64,000 nt of DNA. Source: Dysgonomonas sp. UBA5412. GTDB taxonomy: Bacteria; Bacteroidota; Bacteroidia; Bacteroidales; Dysgonomonadaceae. The notes below the pieces were generated by a model. It saw only the letters and a list, made by a program, of their open reading frames with translations. It did no database searches and was not told where the DNA came from. Shown one piece after another: positions 27,079 through 36,270 of this stretch. Within the stretch, counting starts at the first letter, position 1; each line of letters starts with the position of its first letter. The DNA lies in assembly GCA_002409595.1 (NCBI GenBank), contig DHNQ01000012.1:36849-100848 (forward strand), in the 5' to 3' direction. The position numbers and the translations under genes are program-made.

Positions 27079-27438
27079 ATGGATTTCAAAACAAACAAAC
27101 CAATATACTTGCAGATAGTAGACTTTTGTTTCCAAAAGGTGCTAGCCAATGAATGGATAGAAGAGGAACGTATCCCTTCGGTCAGAGAATTGGGTACACT
27201 ACTGCAAGTGAATCCCAATACCGCAATGCGTGCATTCGAATACATGCAGACAGAGGGTATAATATATTCGAAACGTGGAATGGGATATTATGTCGCCGCT
27301 GGAGCCGGAAAGTTAATATCAGCTCTGCAAAAGAAAGATTTTTTTGAAGAGACTCTACCCGAAACTTTCAAAGCAATGGAAATTCTGAACATTAGCATAG
27401 ATGAAGTGGTAGAAAGATATAATAAGCAAAAAAAATAA
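27079..27438 (+). CDS. GntR-family regulator, YtrA type
   Basis: A 119-residue protein with the GntR winged helix (PIYLQIVDFCFQKVLANEW, RIPSVRELGTLLQVNPNTAMRAFEYM) and only a ~40-residue helical tail, typical of the YtrA subgroup that regulates adjacent ABC transporters. It is third in the operon and probably autoregulates it. Confidence 0.88.
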   Translation: MDFKTNKPIYLQIVDFCFQKVLANEWIEEERIPSVRELGTLLQVNPNTAMRAFEYMQTEGIIYSKRGMGYYVAAGAGKLISALQKKDFFEETLPETFKAMEILNISIDEVVERYNKQKK

Positions 27439-27445
27439 GAGTATT

Positions 27446-27553
27446 ATGAAGAAATATGCAAATAAAATTTTATTAGTTATGATAGCAATAGTCATAGTTT
27501 GTATAGTAGCAATAATATATAAGGTCATAAATATATTAACCCTGTCGATGTAG
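27446..27553 (+). CDS. Single-span membrane micro-protein, 35 residues
   Basis: A frame starting 7 bp after the GntR stop encodes MKKYANKILLVMIAIVIVC followed by a short tail: one strong membrane helix with positive residues at the N-terminus. It precedes the operon terminator by about 45 bp. I do not recognise it; position and composition suggest a small accessory subunit of the ABC transporter. Confidence 0.55.
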   Translation: MKKYANKILLVMIAIVIVCIVAIIYKVINILTLSM

Positions 27554-27596
27554 TTACATCATCACCCCTTAAAGAGCCATCGTAATCTCTATAAGA

Positions 27597-27640
27597 AAGA
27601 AGCCTTCATCGCAAATTGTATGAAGGCTTCTTTTATATTA
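27597..27640 (+). terminator. Terminator of the ABC/GntR operon
   Basis: GAAGCCTTCAT (27599-27609) pairs with ATGAAGGCTTC (27620-27630), followed by TTTTATATTAT. Confidence 0.85.
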
Positions 27641-27656
27641 TCATAATTTTTATTAC

Positions 27657-28406
27657 TTAACGACTACGACCGGAGCTTCGCCCAGACTGGCTTGAAGTAC
27701 GACCACTGCTGTTACTTGTCGATGTATTGGTTTCCTTTGTTTCCTGTTTCACAGTGCTACTACTAGATGGACGTGACGAAGTAGAATTACTGGCCGGACG
27801 AGTAGAAGTCGAATTACCGGAGGAAGTGGAACTACTCGGGTTACGTGAAGAACTGTTAGATGTACGCCCCGGGCTTGGAGTCGTATTCTCAGTTGGTTTA
27901 GGCGTAGGACGAGATGTATTATTGTCTATATTACTACTTGGATTTCGTCCGTTGTCTGGTTTTGGTGTCGGACGAGGTGTAGGCGTCGGACGAGGTGCAG
28001 GTGTTGGACGAGGTGTAGGCGTCGGACGAGGTGCTGGTGTTGGACGAGGTGCGGGTATCGGATGAGGATCCGGATAAACCGGTTCTGGAGAAGGATAATA
28101 TCCCGGAGAAGGTATCACTGGAGAATCTTCATACATGAAATCGTATCTCGTCATTCTACCATCCCAAAATTCTATAGCATAAGCCTCATTACGATAAGTA
28201 TGATACTCAAACACCTGAATCAGTCCATCTTGAGTAGAACTAGAAGATAAGACCCTTATTGGCCTACCTAATATATTGCTAACCTGAGCCTGAGTCATAC
28301 CCTCTCTCAGATAAGCAACATCTGCTACCCTTGATGTAGTACCAAGAGAGCCACAAGCTGTAAATATTATACTTAAAAAGAATAATATAAATATATATTT
28401 TTTCAT
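27657..28406 (-). CDS. BamE/SmpA-like lipoprotein with Pro/Thr/Ser-rich tail
   Basis: A 249-residue lipoprotein: lipobox FTAC at residues 15-18, then a SmpA/OmlA-like domain (~25-92: LREGMTQAQVSNILGRPIRVL, the typical 'GM...V...LG.P' pattern). After residue ~95 comes a low-complexity tail: tandem PRPTPAPRPTPTP repeats (~115-148), then Ser/Thr/Asn-rich sequence ending in SSGRSSGRSR. The tail is probably an extended linker or cell-wall-spanning segment. The repeats in DNA (27960-28060) are GC-rich and slip-prone, so length may vary between strains. Confidence 0.7.
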   Translation of the reverse strand: MKKYIFILFFLSIIFTACGSLGTTSRVADVAYLREGMTQAQVSNILGRPIRVLSSSSTQDGLIQVFEYHTYRNEAYAIEFWDGRMTRYDFMYEDSPVIPSPGYYPSPEPVYPDPHPIPAPRPTPAPRPTPTPRPTPAPRPTPTPRPTPKPDNGRNPSSNIDNNTSRPTPKPTENTTPSPGRTSNSSSRNPSSSTSSGNSTSTRPASNSTSSRPSSSSTVKQETKETNTSTSNSSGRTSSQSGRSSGRSR

Positions 28407-28510
28407 TGTGAGATTCTTATTAATTGTTTCTTTAAGTTAGAACAAAAAAGAGAGGGAAGGTTTAACGCTAACAAGCAAATTATCCATTATTATGAATATA
28501 CAATGATATG

Positions 28511-28948
28511 TTAAGAGTTTTTCTTAAAATAAACAACCTGTTTAACAACAGCATTAGTCACACGTATAGTAGATATCAATTTTCCCGTTGATTCGGAAAC
28601 TACATCCACATTCCAAACATGGGTAGAGCGTCCTTTGTGTTGAATTTTGCCTATGGCCCGTATGGTATCTCCTACCTCAGCACTCGATATATGGCTCGCA
28701 CTAATCTGCATACCAAAACATCTTTCATCCGCAGCACACAAAGCATTAGATCCTACTCCTGCTACTGATTCAGCCAACGAGATAGTAGCTCCGCCATGCA
28801 AAATACCCATAGTCTGGGTCATTGATTGAGTTACCGACATTATTGCTTCAATCGACATATCATCATCAGACTCTATAAAGCTGATGCCCAATGTCTCCAT
28901 GAATGTATTTTTTATTCTTTCCTGTATATTGTTAGCTTGAAGCCTCAT
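28511..28948 (-). CDS. PaaI-family hotdog thioesterase
   Basis: A 145-residue hotdog-fold protein with the thioesterase signature GILHGGATISLAESVAGVGS (~residues 52-71), including the conserved HGG and the Glu in LAES. It matches the PaaI/EntH (YbdB) group that hydrolyses aryl or acyl-CoA thioesters; the native substrate is unknown. It lies 9 bp downstream of the Hint-domain gene on the same strand. Confidence 0.85.
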   Translation of the reverse strand: MRLQANNIQERIKNTFMETLGISFIESDDDMSIEAIMSVTQSMTQTMGILHGGATISLAESVAGVGSNALCAADERCFGMQISASHISSAEVGDTIRAIGKIQHKGRSTHVWNVDVVSESTGKLISTIRVTNAVVKQVVYFKKNS

Positions 28949-28957
28949 TTACATTTT

Positions 28958-29482
28958 CTATTTTTGTCCAACCAGAAGACCGTTGGCTATTATAGTGCCA
29001 TCACCTTCCAATTCTATCATATAAGTCTGAGTAGGCTCCATTATTCCTTGTATAGTACTCAATTCTACAAAGTCGGTACTTGTAACATTATAGAACAAAA
29101 CGAAATCTCCCAGCATACTGCGTTTCACATTTTTATATCGACCGTTTTCTTTAGTCATTTCAGGATCGACAGAGATCCATCCTTTTTCAGCCCAAATCGG
29201 ATAATCACCGGTCATAGTCAATTGTACTCCCGATTCTAAAGTTACCCGCACAAGACGATAAAACATAACTTTCTGAATACTCTTAACCTTTGCTTCTTCA
29301 TATACTTTATCCTTCAAATTAAAAGATAAAATAACATCTCCAGTTTCAATTTCCTCTATCGGCTTCTTAGTATCATCAGCCATTACTATTTGTGTACCTT
29401 CTGCAAGAGCGCTCTGAGCCTTTACTGCAAAACAGAATACAAAAGAGCAGAGTAGCGTGAAAAGTAAGGATTTGATTCTCAT
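28958..29482 (-). CDS. Secreted Hint-fold protein lacking catalytic residues
   Basis: A 174-residue protein with a signal peptide (residues 1-22) followed directly by a Hint (hedgehog/intein) fold: ALAEGTQIVMADDTKKPIEEI, then GDVILSF, a later block LTMTGDYPIWAEKGW, and a C-terminal ANGLLVGQK. In active Hint domains the first residue is Cys or Ser, the B-block is TxxH, and the end is His-Asn. Here those positions read Ala, T-G-D-Y and Ala-Asn, so self-splicing or cleavage is unlikely. It may be a structural or binding relic. Confidence 0.7.
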   Translation of the reverse strand: MRIKSLLFTLLCSFVFCFAVKAQSALAEGTQIVMADDTKKPIEEIETGDVILSFNLKDKVYEEAKVKSIQKVMFYRLVRVTLESGVQLTMTGDYPIWAEKGWISVDPEMTKENGRYKNVKRSMLGDFVLFYNVTSTDFVELSTIQGIMEPTQTYMIELEGDGTIIANGLLVGQK

Positions 29483-29595
29483 AATAAAATTATTTTTTTG
29501 TATGTAAAGTTTTGTGCAAAGATAGGAATATTTTATAAAATATTCTTATCAAGGGCAATATATGACTAATATTATTTATTGCCCTATCGAATAGT

Positions 29596-31440
29596 CTATT
29601 CTACTGTAACCGATTTTGCCAAATTACGCGGCATATCCACATCACGATTCTTATTTACGGCAATATGATAAGCTAATAATTGCAATGGAATAACTGTCAA
29701 TAACGGATCTAAAGGCTCTACCGTTGATGGTATTTCGATACAATGATCAGCCAAAGCTTTTATAGTCTCATCTCCCTCATTAATGATAGCAATAACCCGC
29801 CCGTTGCGGGCTTTTATTTCTTGTATATTACTCACCACCTTCTCATAAATGGCACTATTTGTAGCAATAGTCACCACCGGCATTTCATTATCTATCAGTG
29901 CAATCGGACCATGCTTCATTTCTGCCGCCGGATAACCTTCTGCGTGTATATATGAAATTTCTTTCAGTTTGAGAGCACCTTCCAAAGCAATCGGATAATT
30001 ATATCCCCGTCCCAAATAGATAAAATTATGAGCATAAGTGAAAATTTGAGACAATTCTCTAATCTTATCATTCAACGTTAAGATACGTTCTATTTTAGAC
30101 GGAATGCGGTTTAATTCGCTAATAAGTTCCAAATATTTATCATGTTTCAGAGTCCCTTTCTCCTTTGCAATAGCAAGAGCCATCATGGACAAGACCGCAA
30201 CCTGAGCCGTAAATGCTTTTGTAGAAGCAACACCAATTTCGTGTCCACAATGAGTATATGAACCGGAATCCGTATTGCGAGGAATAGATGAGCCAACGAC
30301 GTTGCAAACCCCATAGACAAAAGCACCCGATTGTCGGGCAAGTTCAATGGCTGCCAACGAATCGGCAGTTTCACCCGATTGAGATATGGCAATTACAATA
30401 TCATCCGGAAAAATCACAGGATTTCGATATCTGAATTCTGAGGCATACTCAACTTCTACCGGAATACGACAAATTTCTTCAAACAAATATTCTCCAATAA
30501 GTCCTGCGTGCCACGATGTACCACATGCTATAATAATAATACGACGAGCATTCAAAAACTTATCTTTGTGGTCGATAATGCCGGACAAAGAAATATTAGT
30601 GCCATCAATACTGATTCGTCCACTCATGCAATTTTTCAAAGTTTCGGGCTGTTCAAATATCTCTTTCAGCATAAAATGTGGATATCCTCCACGTTCGAGT
30701 TCACTGAGGTTCATCTCCAACTCTTTAATTTCATGGGTCTTCTCTATGTTAGAGATTGTCACAATCTTAGGATCTTCAGATCTTTTTATAATAGCAATCT
30801 CTTCATCGTCCAGATATACCACTCTGTTCGTATACTCTATAATAGGAGAGGCATCTGAGCCTATAAAATATTCGCCATCGCCTAATCCGATAACTAGAGG
30901 ACTACTTTTTCGGGCAGCAATTATCTGATCGGGATTGCCTTTTTCTATTACAGCAATCGCATAAGCTCCTACTACCTGACTCAATGCTATTTGAACTGCC
31001 GACAAAAGATCACAGTTATTGATCTTTCTTACATATTCAATAAATTGTACTAACACTTCCGTATCGGTACTGCTCTGAAATGAATATCCTTTATTTTTCA
31101 GCTCTGCCTTCAAGACAGCATAATTCTCAATGATACCATTGTGTATCAAGGCTAACGATTCCGACTGCGAATAGTGTGGATGCGCATTGGCATTGCTCGG
31201 TTCACCATGTGTAGCCCAACGTGTATGCGCAATACCGATAGTACCGGTCGTATCCTTATCTTTAGAATATTCTTCCAGATCCTGTACTCGTCCTTTGGCT
31301 TTATACACCGATAACTTATTTTCATTATTTATAAGTGCCACTCCTGCACTATCATAACCTCTATACTCTAACCGATGTAATCCTTTAATTAAAATAGGAA
31401 AAGCTTCTCTAAAGCCAATATAACCGACAATTCCACACAT
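29596..31440 (-). CDS. glmS: Glutamine-fructose-6-phosphate aminotransferase
   Basis: A 614-residue enzyme making glucosamine-6-phosphate for peptidoglycan and LPS. The N-terminal glutaminase domain starts MCGIVGYIG with the nucleophile Cys at position 2 after Met removal, and has the conserved THTRWATHGEP-like stretch (AHTRWATHGEPS) and NGIIENY. Two SIS sugar-isomerase domains follow (ACGTSWHAGL, ISQSGETADSLAA), ending ..NLAKSVTVE. The length is standard. It is a single gene. Confidence 0.97.
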   Translation of the reverse strand: MCGIVGYIGFREAFPILIKGLHRLEYRGYDSAGVALINNENKLSVYKAKGRVQDLEEYSKDKDTTGTIGIAHTRWATHGEPSNANAHPHYSQSESLALIHNGIIENYAVLKAELKNKGYSFQSSTDTEVLVQFIEYVRKINNCDLLSAVQIALSQVVGAYAIAVIEKGNPDQIIAARKSSPLVIGLGDGEYFIGSDASPIIEYTNRVVYLDDEEIAIIKRSEDPKIVTISNIEKTHEIKELEMNLSELERGGYPHFMLKEIFEQPETLKNCMSGRISIDGTNISLSGIIDHKDKFLNARRIIIIACGTSWHAGLIGEYLFEEICRIPVEVEYASEFRYRNPVIFPDDIVIAISQSGETADSLAAIELARQSGAFVYGVCNVVGSSIPRNTDSGSYTHCGHEIGVASTKAFTAQVAVLSMMALAIAKEKGTLKHDKYLELISELNRIPSKIERILTLNDKIRELSQIFTYAHNFIYLGRGYNYPIALEGALKLKEISYIHAEGYPAAEMKHGPIALIDNEMPVVTIATNSAIYEKVVSNIQEIKARNGRVIAIINEGDETIKALADHCIEIPSTVEPLDPLLTVIPLQLLAYHIAVNKNRDVDMPRNLAKSVTVE

Positions 31441-31697
31441 ACATTTCTTTTTTGAGGATCAAAAATAATCAAAAAGATTATTTCTTCTGATAAAACAAAA
31501 CAAAAAATAACACTTCTCTACTTTTCTCTTATTTTAAAATCTTTGTGTAACCAAAATATAAAAAGGTGACAAAAGTGACAGTTTTTTGATGTTTTTCGCA
31601 TTATCCCTTTTCCCCTCAACTATTACCCAAATAAGTATCTCAAATATTGATAATTAAGCAGAAAAATAATAAATAAAAAAGGTAACATTCGTCACCT

Positions 31698-32081
31698 CTA
31701 CCCTACTCCTTTGATGCGTTTGAGCCGCATGAGTATCTTTTTAGGATCCTCCCTATCTACTATCGTCAAAACATTATCCTTTACATCAAATCTGCATAAT
31801 AATTGCTTCCCATATCTATCTGTCACCTTAATAAGATCATCCTCGATCGAATAGATTCCCAAACATTCACTCTTGACTACTGTTCCGTCAGATCGGACAT
31901 CCATATATATAGTATCGTATTCGAAACGGAGTTCAGGCGACACAATAGAATCATCAGGCATCTTTATAAAATTCTCCGTCGTTCCCTCGATCTCCATAGC
32001 CCAACGTCCGGCAATGGCATTGCGTTCTCCACAAGCCATAAATAAGAGGATCAGTAAGCAACAAAAAACTAACTTTTTCAT
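31698..32081 (-). CDS. Small lipoprotein
   Basis: A 127-residue protein with lipobox FMAC (about residues 14-17) and a mature part (GRWAMEIEG.., YSIEDDLIKVTD.., LTIVDREDPKKILMRLKRI) that looks like a lipocalin-like small beta-barrel of the type common in Bacteroidales. No specific function can be assigned. It is a single gene between glmS and a divergent beta-propeller gene. Confidence 0.6.
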   Translation of the reverse strand: MKKLVFCCLLILLFMACGERNAIAGRWAMEIEGTTENFIKMPDDSIVSPELRFEYDTIYMDVRSDGTVVKSECLGIYSIEDDLIKVTDRYGKQLLCRFDVKDNVLTIVDREDPKKILMRLKRIKGVG

Positions 32082-32220
32082 TTATCATTTCTTTCAAATA
32101 GATGCGCAAGATATAAAATTTCATCGTTTTTTTTAGTTAGATTTGTAAATATTAGAATGCAAAAACTCTACACCTGTGCAAATAGGTATAGGATTTAACT
32201 ACATAATAAAACAATAAAAA

Positions 32221-33108
32221 ATGAATTCGACTCCATTTTTTCCAGAAAAAGTAACAAGCATACTCGAAACGTTCAATATACGAACCGGTGAACGAAGAAC
32301 TATACGCAAATTCCCCTTTCTCATCGAAGCTCCGGAATGGACTCCCGATGGCAAATGGATAATATATAACAGCAATGGGTTGATATACAAATTGGAGGCA
32401 GGGAAGAATGATGAGCCACAAGTTATAGATACCGGATTCGCCACACAATGTAATAACGATCATTTGGTATCGCCCGATGGAAAGCTTTTAGCTATAAGTC
32501 ATCGTTCTTTACCGGAGGGAAGACCAACAATCTTTCTATTACCATTCGAAGGAGGAGAACCCAAACAGATTACTCCCTCTCAACCAAGCTATATGCATGG
32601 ATGGAGTCCCGATGGTAAGAAATTAACATATTGTGCCAACCGTAATGGAGAAATGGATATTTATACTATCAACATAGACGGATCGAACGAAAAGCGCCTT
32701 ACAGATGCCGAGGGGTTAAATGATGGGTCGGAGTATTCCACAGATGGAGAATATATATGGTTCAACTCTATGCGAACAGGACTTATGCAAATATGGAGAA
32801 TGAAAGCGGACGGATCGGAACAAGTGCAAATGACATTCGAAAAGGATAGTAATTCGTGGTTTCCTCACATTTCGCCCGATGGAAAACATGTCGTTTACAT
32901 ATCATACAGTAAAGATGATGTAAAACCGCATGAACATCTACGATACAAAAACGTTGAACTAAGAATGATACCTCTTGAGGGCGGTAGTCCTAAAACATTA
33001 TTAAAACTTTTCGGAGGGCAAGGAACGATGAATGTAAATTCGTGGGCTCCCGGCAGTGAACATTTTGCATTCGTAAGCTTCAAATTAGAGACAGAACACT
33101 TACAGTAA
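32221..33108 (+). CDS. TolB-like beta-propeller protein
   Basis: A 295-residue protein with repeated PD40-type blades: APEWTPDGKWIIYNSNGLIY, LVSPDGKLLAISHR, GWSPDGKKLTYCANRNGEMDIY, EYSTDGEYIWFNSMRTGLMQIWRM, HISPDGKHVVYISY. There is no signal peptide, so it should stay in the cytoplasm, unlike TolB itself. The role is unknown. It is followed 32 bp later by a beta-barrel gene and may be cotranscribed with it. Confidence 0.8.
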   Translation: MNSTPFFPEKVTSILETFNIRTGERRTIRKFPFLIEAPEWTPDGKWIIYNSNGLIYKLEAGKNDEPQVIDTGFATQCNNDHLVSPDGKLLAISHRSLPEGRPTIFLLPFEGGEPKQITPSQPSYMHGWSPDGKKLTYCANRNGEMDIYTINIDGSNEKRLTDAEGLNDGSEYSTDGEYIWFNSMRTGLMQIWRMKADGSEQVQMTFEKDSNSWFPHISPDGKHVVYISYSKDDVKPHEHLRYKNVELRMIPLEGGSPKTLLKLFGGQGTMNVNSWAPGSEHFAFVSFKLETEHLQ

Positions 33109-33140
33109 ACTATTAAACAAAACTATAAAACTTTTAAGGT

Positions 33141-33815
33141 ATGAAACAAGTATTATTTCTAATCCCTCTCCTATTGATATCAATGGGTATTTCGGGACAA
33201 AATCTGCCTTTTTCAATGACAGTAAATGCGGGATTGAATATATCCGATATGGATATACAATATCTGAAATCAAATCCCCAAGCAGGATTTAAAGGCAATG
33301 TTACTCTTGAATACAACTTGCCAAATAAATTCTTCTTGCAGACGGGACTTGAATATACTAACAAAGGGGCGAAAAGTGACAACAAATTTAAGCTGATCAA
33401 TGCTGAAGGACAGACTGTAACAAACAATACTCTCAAAGAAAAGTATGATACTCATTATTTAGCAATTCCTCTCATGGGTGGCTATCGGTTAGATGTATCG
33501 GATAAGGTGAGAATGAATCTTTCTCTAGGGCCATACTTTGCTTATGGTGTAGGAGGAAAATCTAAAATATATGGCGGGTTACCATTCTCTTATGAAACAA
33601 ACTCAACACAAGATATATCCAGCTTGCATGAAGTCAATTCATTTGATATATTTCGCCGATTCGATATGGGATTGGAAGGAAATGTTGGCATAGAATATTT
33701 TCGCTATTTACTAAATGTAGGGTATGAATACGGCTTTATCAATCAGTTCAAGAAAGGTGATCTATCATCTTACAACATGAATCTGTTCGTTACCTTAGGA
33801 CTTCGAATATTCTAA
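33141..33815 (+). CDS. Outer-membrane beta-barrel protein (PorT/OmpW-like)
   Basis: A 224-residue protein with a signal peptide (ending MGISGQ, ~residue 20) and alternating aromatic/hydrophobic strands (FFLQTGLEYTNKG, YLAIPLMGGYRLD, MNLSLGPYFAYGVGGKS) ending NLFVTLGLRIF with a terminal Phe. It fits the PorT-family/outer-membrane beta-barrel domain of Bacteroidetes. The specific role is unknown. Confidence 0.78.
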   Translation: MKQVLFLIPLLLISMGISGQNLPFSMTVNAGLNISDMDIQYLKSNPQAGFKGNVTLEYNLPNKFFLQTGLEYTNKGAKSDNKFKLINAEGQTVTNNTLKEKYDTHYLAIPLMGGYRLDVSDKVRMNLSLGPYFAYGVGGKSKIYGGLPFSYETNSTQDISSLHEVNSFDIFRRFDMGLEGNVGIEYFRYLLNVGYEYGFINQFKKGDLSSYNMNLFVTLGLRIF

Positions 33816-33827
33816 CAATAGAAATAA

Positions 33828-33868
33828 AAAAAACAGCGGAGATTAGTTTAATCTCCGCTGTTTTTTTA
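33828..33868. terminator. Bidirectional terminator
   Basis: AAACAGCGGAGAT pairs with ATCTCCGCTGTTT around a 7-base loop, with A-rich and T-rich flanks. It serves the beta-barrel gene on the plus strand and tdh on the minus strand. Confidence 0.9.
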
Positions 33869-33872
33869 TTAT

Positions 33873-34838
33873 TTAAATATTAACTGTTTTCAAACTTCTC
33901 TCTTTTAGAACTTTTATCATATCAGCAGTCGTTTTCTCAAGATCGTATTCAGGATTCCAATCCCATTCCTCTCGTGCACATGTATCATCTAGCGAATTGG
34001 GCCACGAATCGGCGATTGCCTGTTTAAGATCATCCACCTCGTATTCCATTACAAAATCAGGATAATGTTTTTGTATCGCTTTATAAATCATTTCAGGATC
34101 GAAACTCATCGAAGCAATATTGAATGAATTTCGATGAATAAGACGTTCGGGATTTGCCTCCATAATATTTACCGCTGCATTCAACGCATCGGGCATATAC
34201 ATCATATCCATAAATGTACCCGCCTTTAACGGACAAATAAATTTCTCTCCTTTGACTGCATTGTAATATATTTCCACAGCATAGTCGGTTGTTCCACCAC
34301 CCGGATGGGTCAAATTGGATATAATGCCGGGAAAACGAACGGAACGCGTATCTACACCCCAACGCTCGTAATAATAATCGCTAAGAAGCTCACCCATAAC
34401 CTTGGTTATGCCATAGATGGTTTTAGGACGTTGCACTGTATCTTGAGGAGTCTTGTCTTTTGGAGTAGAAGGTCCAAAAGCTCCAATGGAACTCGGTGTG
34501 AAAACAGAACAATTAAATTCACGTGCCACATCCAGACAATTCATCAAACTTCCTACGCCAACATCCCAACCCAGCTTTGGATTTTTCTCGGCTGTGGCGG
34601 ACAATATAGCTGCCAGATTGTAGATAGAGTCTATCTTATATTTTTTTACAGCATCGGCAATCTGCTGTTTGTCTGTTGCATCTATTTCGACTGTGGGTCC
34701 CCAATCGAAGAAACCATCGGGATATGGAGGTTTATAATAACCACATACTACATTACTATCGCCATAAATAGAGCGCAACTTAATACTGAGTTCAGAACCG
34801 ATCTGCCCTGTACTACCTACAATAAGAATGTTTTTCAT
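33873..34838 (-). CDS. tdh: L-threonine 3-dehydrogenase, SDR type
   Basis: A 321-residue extended short-chain dehydrogenase. The nucleotide-binding motif is GSTGQIGSEL (~7-16) and the catalytic Tyr/Lys are in YGITKVMGE. The close coupling to kbl identifies it as the SDR-type threonine dehydrogenase (threonine to 2-amino-3-ketobutyrate with NAD), rather than a sugar epimerase. The next gene upstream, kbl, supplies the second step to glycine and acetyl-CoA; 3 bp separate them. Confidence 0.85.
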   Translation of the reverse strand: MKNILIVGSTGQIGSELSIKLRSIYGDSNVVCGYYKPPYPDGFFDWGPTVEIDATDKQQIADAVKKYKIDSIYNLAAILSATAEKNPKLGWDVGVGSLMNCLDVAREFNCSVFTPSSIGAFGPSTPKDKTPQDTVQRPKTIYGITKVMGELLSDYYYERWGVDTRSVRFPGIISNLTHPGGGTTDYAVEIYYNAVKGEKFICPLKAGTFMDMMYMPDALNAAVNIMEANPERLIHRNSFNIASMSFDPEMIYKAIQKHYPDFVMEYEVDDLKQAIADSWPNSLDDTCAREEWDWNPEYDLEKTTADMIKVLKERSLKTVNI

Positions 34839-34841
34839 TAT

Positions 34842-36038
34842 CTATTTAATTACACCAAGTTCTTGTCCTATTTTGGTAAATGCCGTCACACACTTGTCTA
34901 GGTGTTCTTTTTTATGTCCGGCTGATATTTGCACACGAATACGAGCTTGTCCCTTAGGCACGACCGGATAGTAGAAACCGGTAACATATATACCTTCTTC
35001 TAACAAACGGGAAGCCATATCCTGCGACAGTTTAGCATCGTAAAGCATAACTGCACAGATAGATGATTGAGTAGGTTTTATATCAAATCCGGCAGTTTTC
35101 ATTTTTTCTACAAAATATGCAGTATTATCGTGGAGCCTGTCTTGCAATTCGTTGGTACGATCCATCATTTCGAACATCTTAATACCGGCAGCAGCTATTG
35201 CAGGAGGTATAGAGTTAGAAAAAAGATACGGACGAGAACGCTGGCGCAACATATCTATTATTTCTTTCTTTCCGGTGGTAAATCCTCCGATAGCTCCACC
35301 AAAAGCTTTTCCTAATGTACCGGTTATTATTTCAACTTTGCCCTTCAGGTCAAACAGTTCGGTTGTGCCTCGACCGGTTTTACCAACTACTCCGGCAGAA
35401 TGAGATTCATCTACCATAATCATTGCATTATATTTTTTGGCTAGTTCGTATATTCTGTCTATTGGTGCAACATTGCCATCCATTGAGAATACTCCGTCAG
35501 TCACAATAAGGCGAAAACGTTGTGATTGGGCTAGCTTCAACTGTTTCTCTAAGTCATCCATATCTGCATTTGCATAACGATAACGAACTGCCTTGCAAAG
35601 ACGTACTCCATCAATTATTGACGCATGGTTTAAAGAATCTGAGATTATGGCATCTTGCTCATTTAGTAGCGGTTCGAAAACACCTCCATTAGCATCAAAA
35701 CATGCTGCATAGAGAATAGAGTCTTCTGTTCCGAAAAACTTAGCAATCGCAGCCTCAAGTTGCTTATGCAAATCTTGAGTACCACAAATAAAACGTACTG
35801 ACGACATACCAAAGCCATGTGAATCCATAGCCTGTTTTGCGGCATCTATCAATTCTTTGTTGTCGGATAAGCCAAGATAATTGTTGGCGCAAAAGTTTAA
35901 TACTTCTTGTCCTGTACTTACATGTATAGAGGCATTTTGTGGAGATACGATAATTCGTTCTTTCTTATACAACCCTGCAGACTGAATATCAGCAAGTTCT
36001 GTTTGTAAATACTTCTGAAAATCGGAATATGTGCTCAT
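34842..36038 (-). CDS. kbl: Glycine C-acetyltransferase (2-amino-3-ketobutyrate CoA ligase)
   Basis: A 398-residue PLP enzyme of the alpha-oxoamine synthase family. It cleaves 2-amino-3-ketobutyrate with CoA to glycine and acetyl-CoA. Conserved elements: NFCANNYLGLSDN, FDANGGVFEPLL, DESHSAGVVGKTGRGT, and the PLP Lys in TGTLGKAFGGAIGG. The length equals that of E. coli Kbl. It is first in the tdh operon. Confidence 0.95.
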   Translation of the reverse strand: MSTYSDFQKYLQTELADIQSAGLYKKERIIVSPQNASIHVSTGQEVLNFCANNYLGLSDNKELIDAAKQAMDSHGFGMSSVRFICGTQDLHKQLEAAIAKFFGTEDSILYAACFDANGGVFEPLLNEQDAIISDSLNHASIIDGVRLCKAVRYRYANADMDDLEKQLKLAQSQRFRLIVTDGVFSMDGNVAPIDRIYELAKKYNAMIMVDESHSAGVVGKTGRGTTELFDLKGKVEIITGTLGKAFGGAIGGFTTGKKEIIDMLRQRSRPYLFSNSIPPAIAAAGIKMFEMMDRTNELQDRLHDNTAYFVEKMKTAGFDIKPTQSSICAVMLYDAKLSQDMASRLLEEGIYVTGFYYPVVPKGQARIRVQISAGHKKEHLDKCVTAFTKIGQELGVIK

Positions 36039-36270
36039 AGATTTTAAATTTGAAGTAAAGGTAATAAAATGTCAAAAGATTAGGAAGATGTTTAATTGAA
36101 AATATTACTTGATATCTATTTTATCAATACAATACTATATCTCTTATCCAAAAGTAAATAAGATGAAAAGAACTCGTTAGAGATTATATCAATACATTGG
36201 GTAATGGAGGTGGATACAAGGCTGAATTAAAAATACTACCTTTGTTTAGCATTTACACAAAATATATAAT

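Noticed and set aside
27950..28062. Regularly repeated GGTGTAGGCGTCGGACGAGG-like units suggesting a CRISPR array
   Set aside because: The repeats are contiguous without spacers and encode the Pro/Thr-rich tail of a lipoprotein on the minus strand.
27727..28065. 112-residue plus-strand Val/Gly-rich frame
   Set aside because: It is the antisense shadow of the low-complexity lipoprotein tail.
29482..31440. A glmS ribozyme or similar upstream control element
   Set aside because: No ribozyme-like core could be seen in the sequence upstream of glmS, and this class is not expected in Bacteroidetes.
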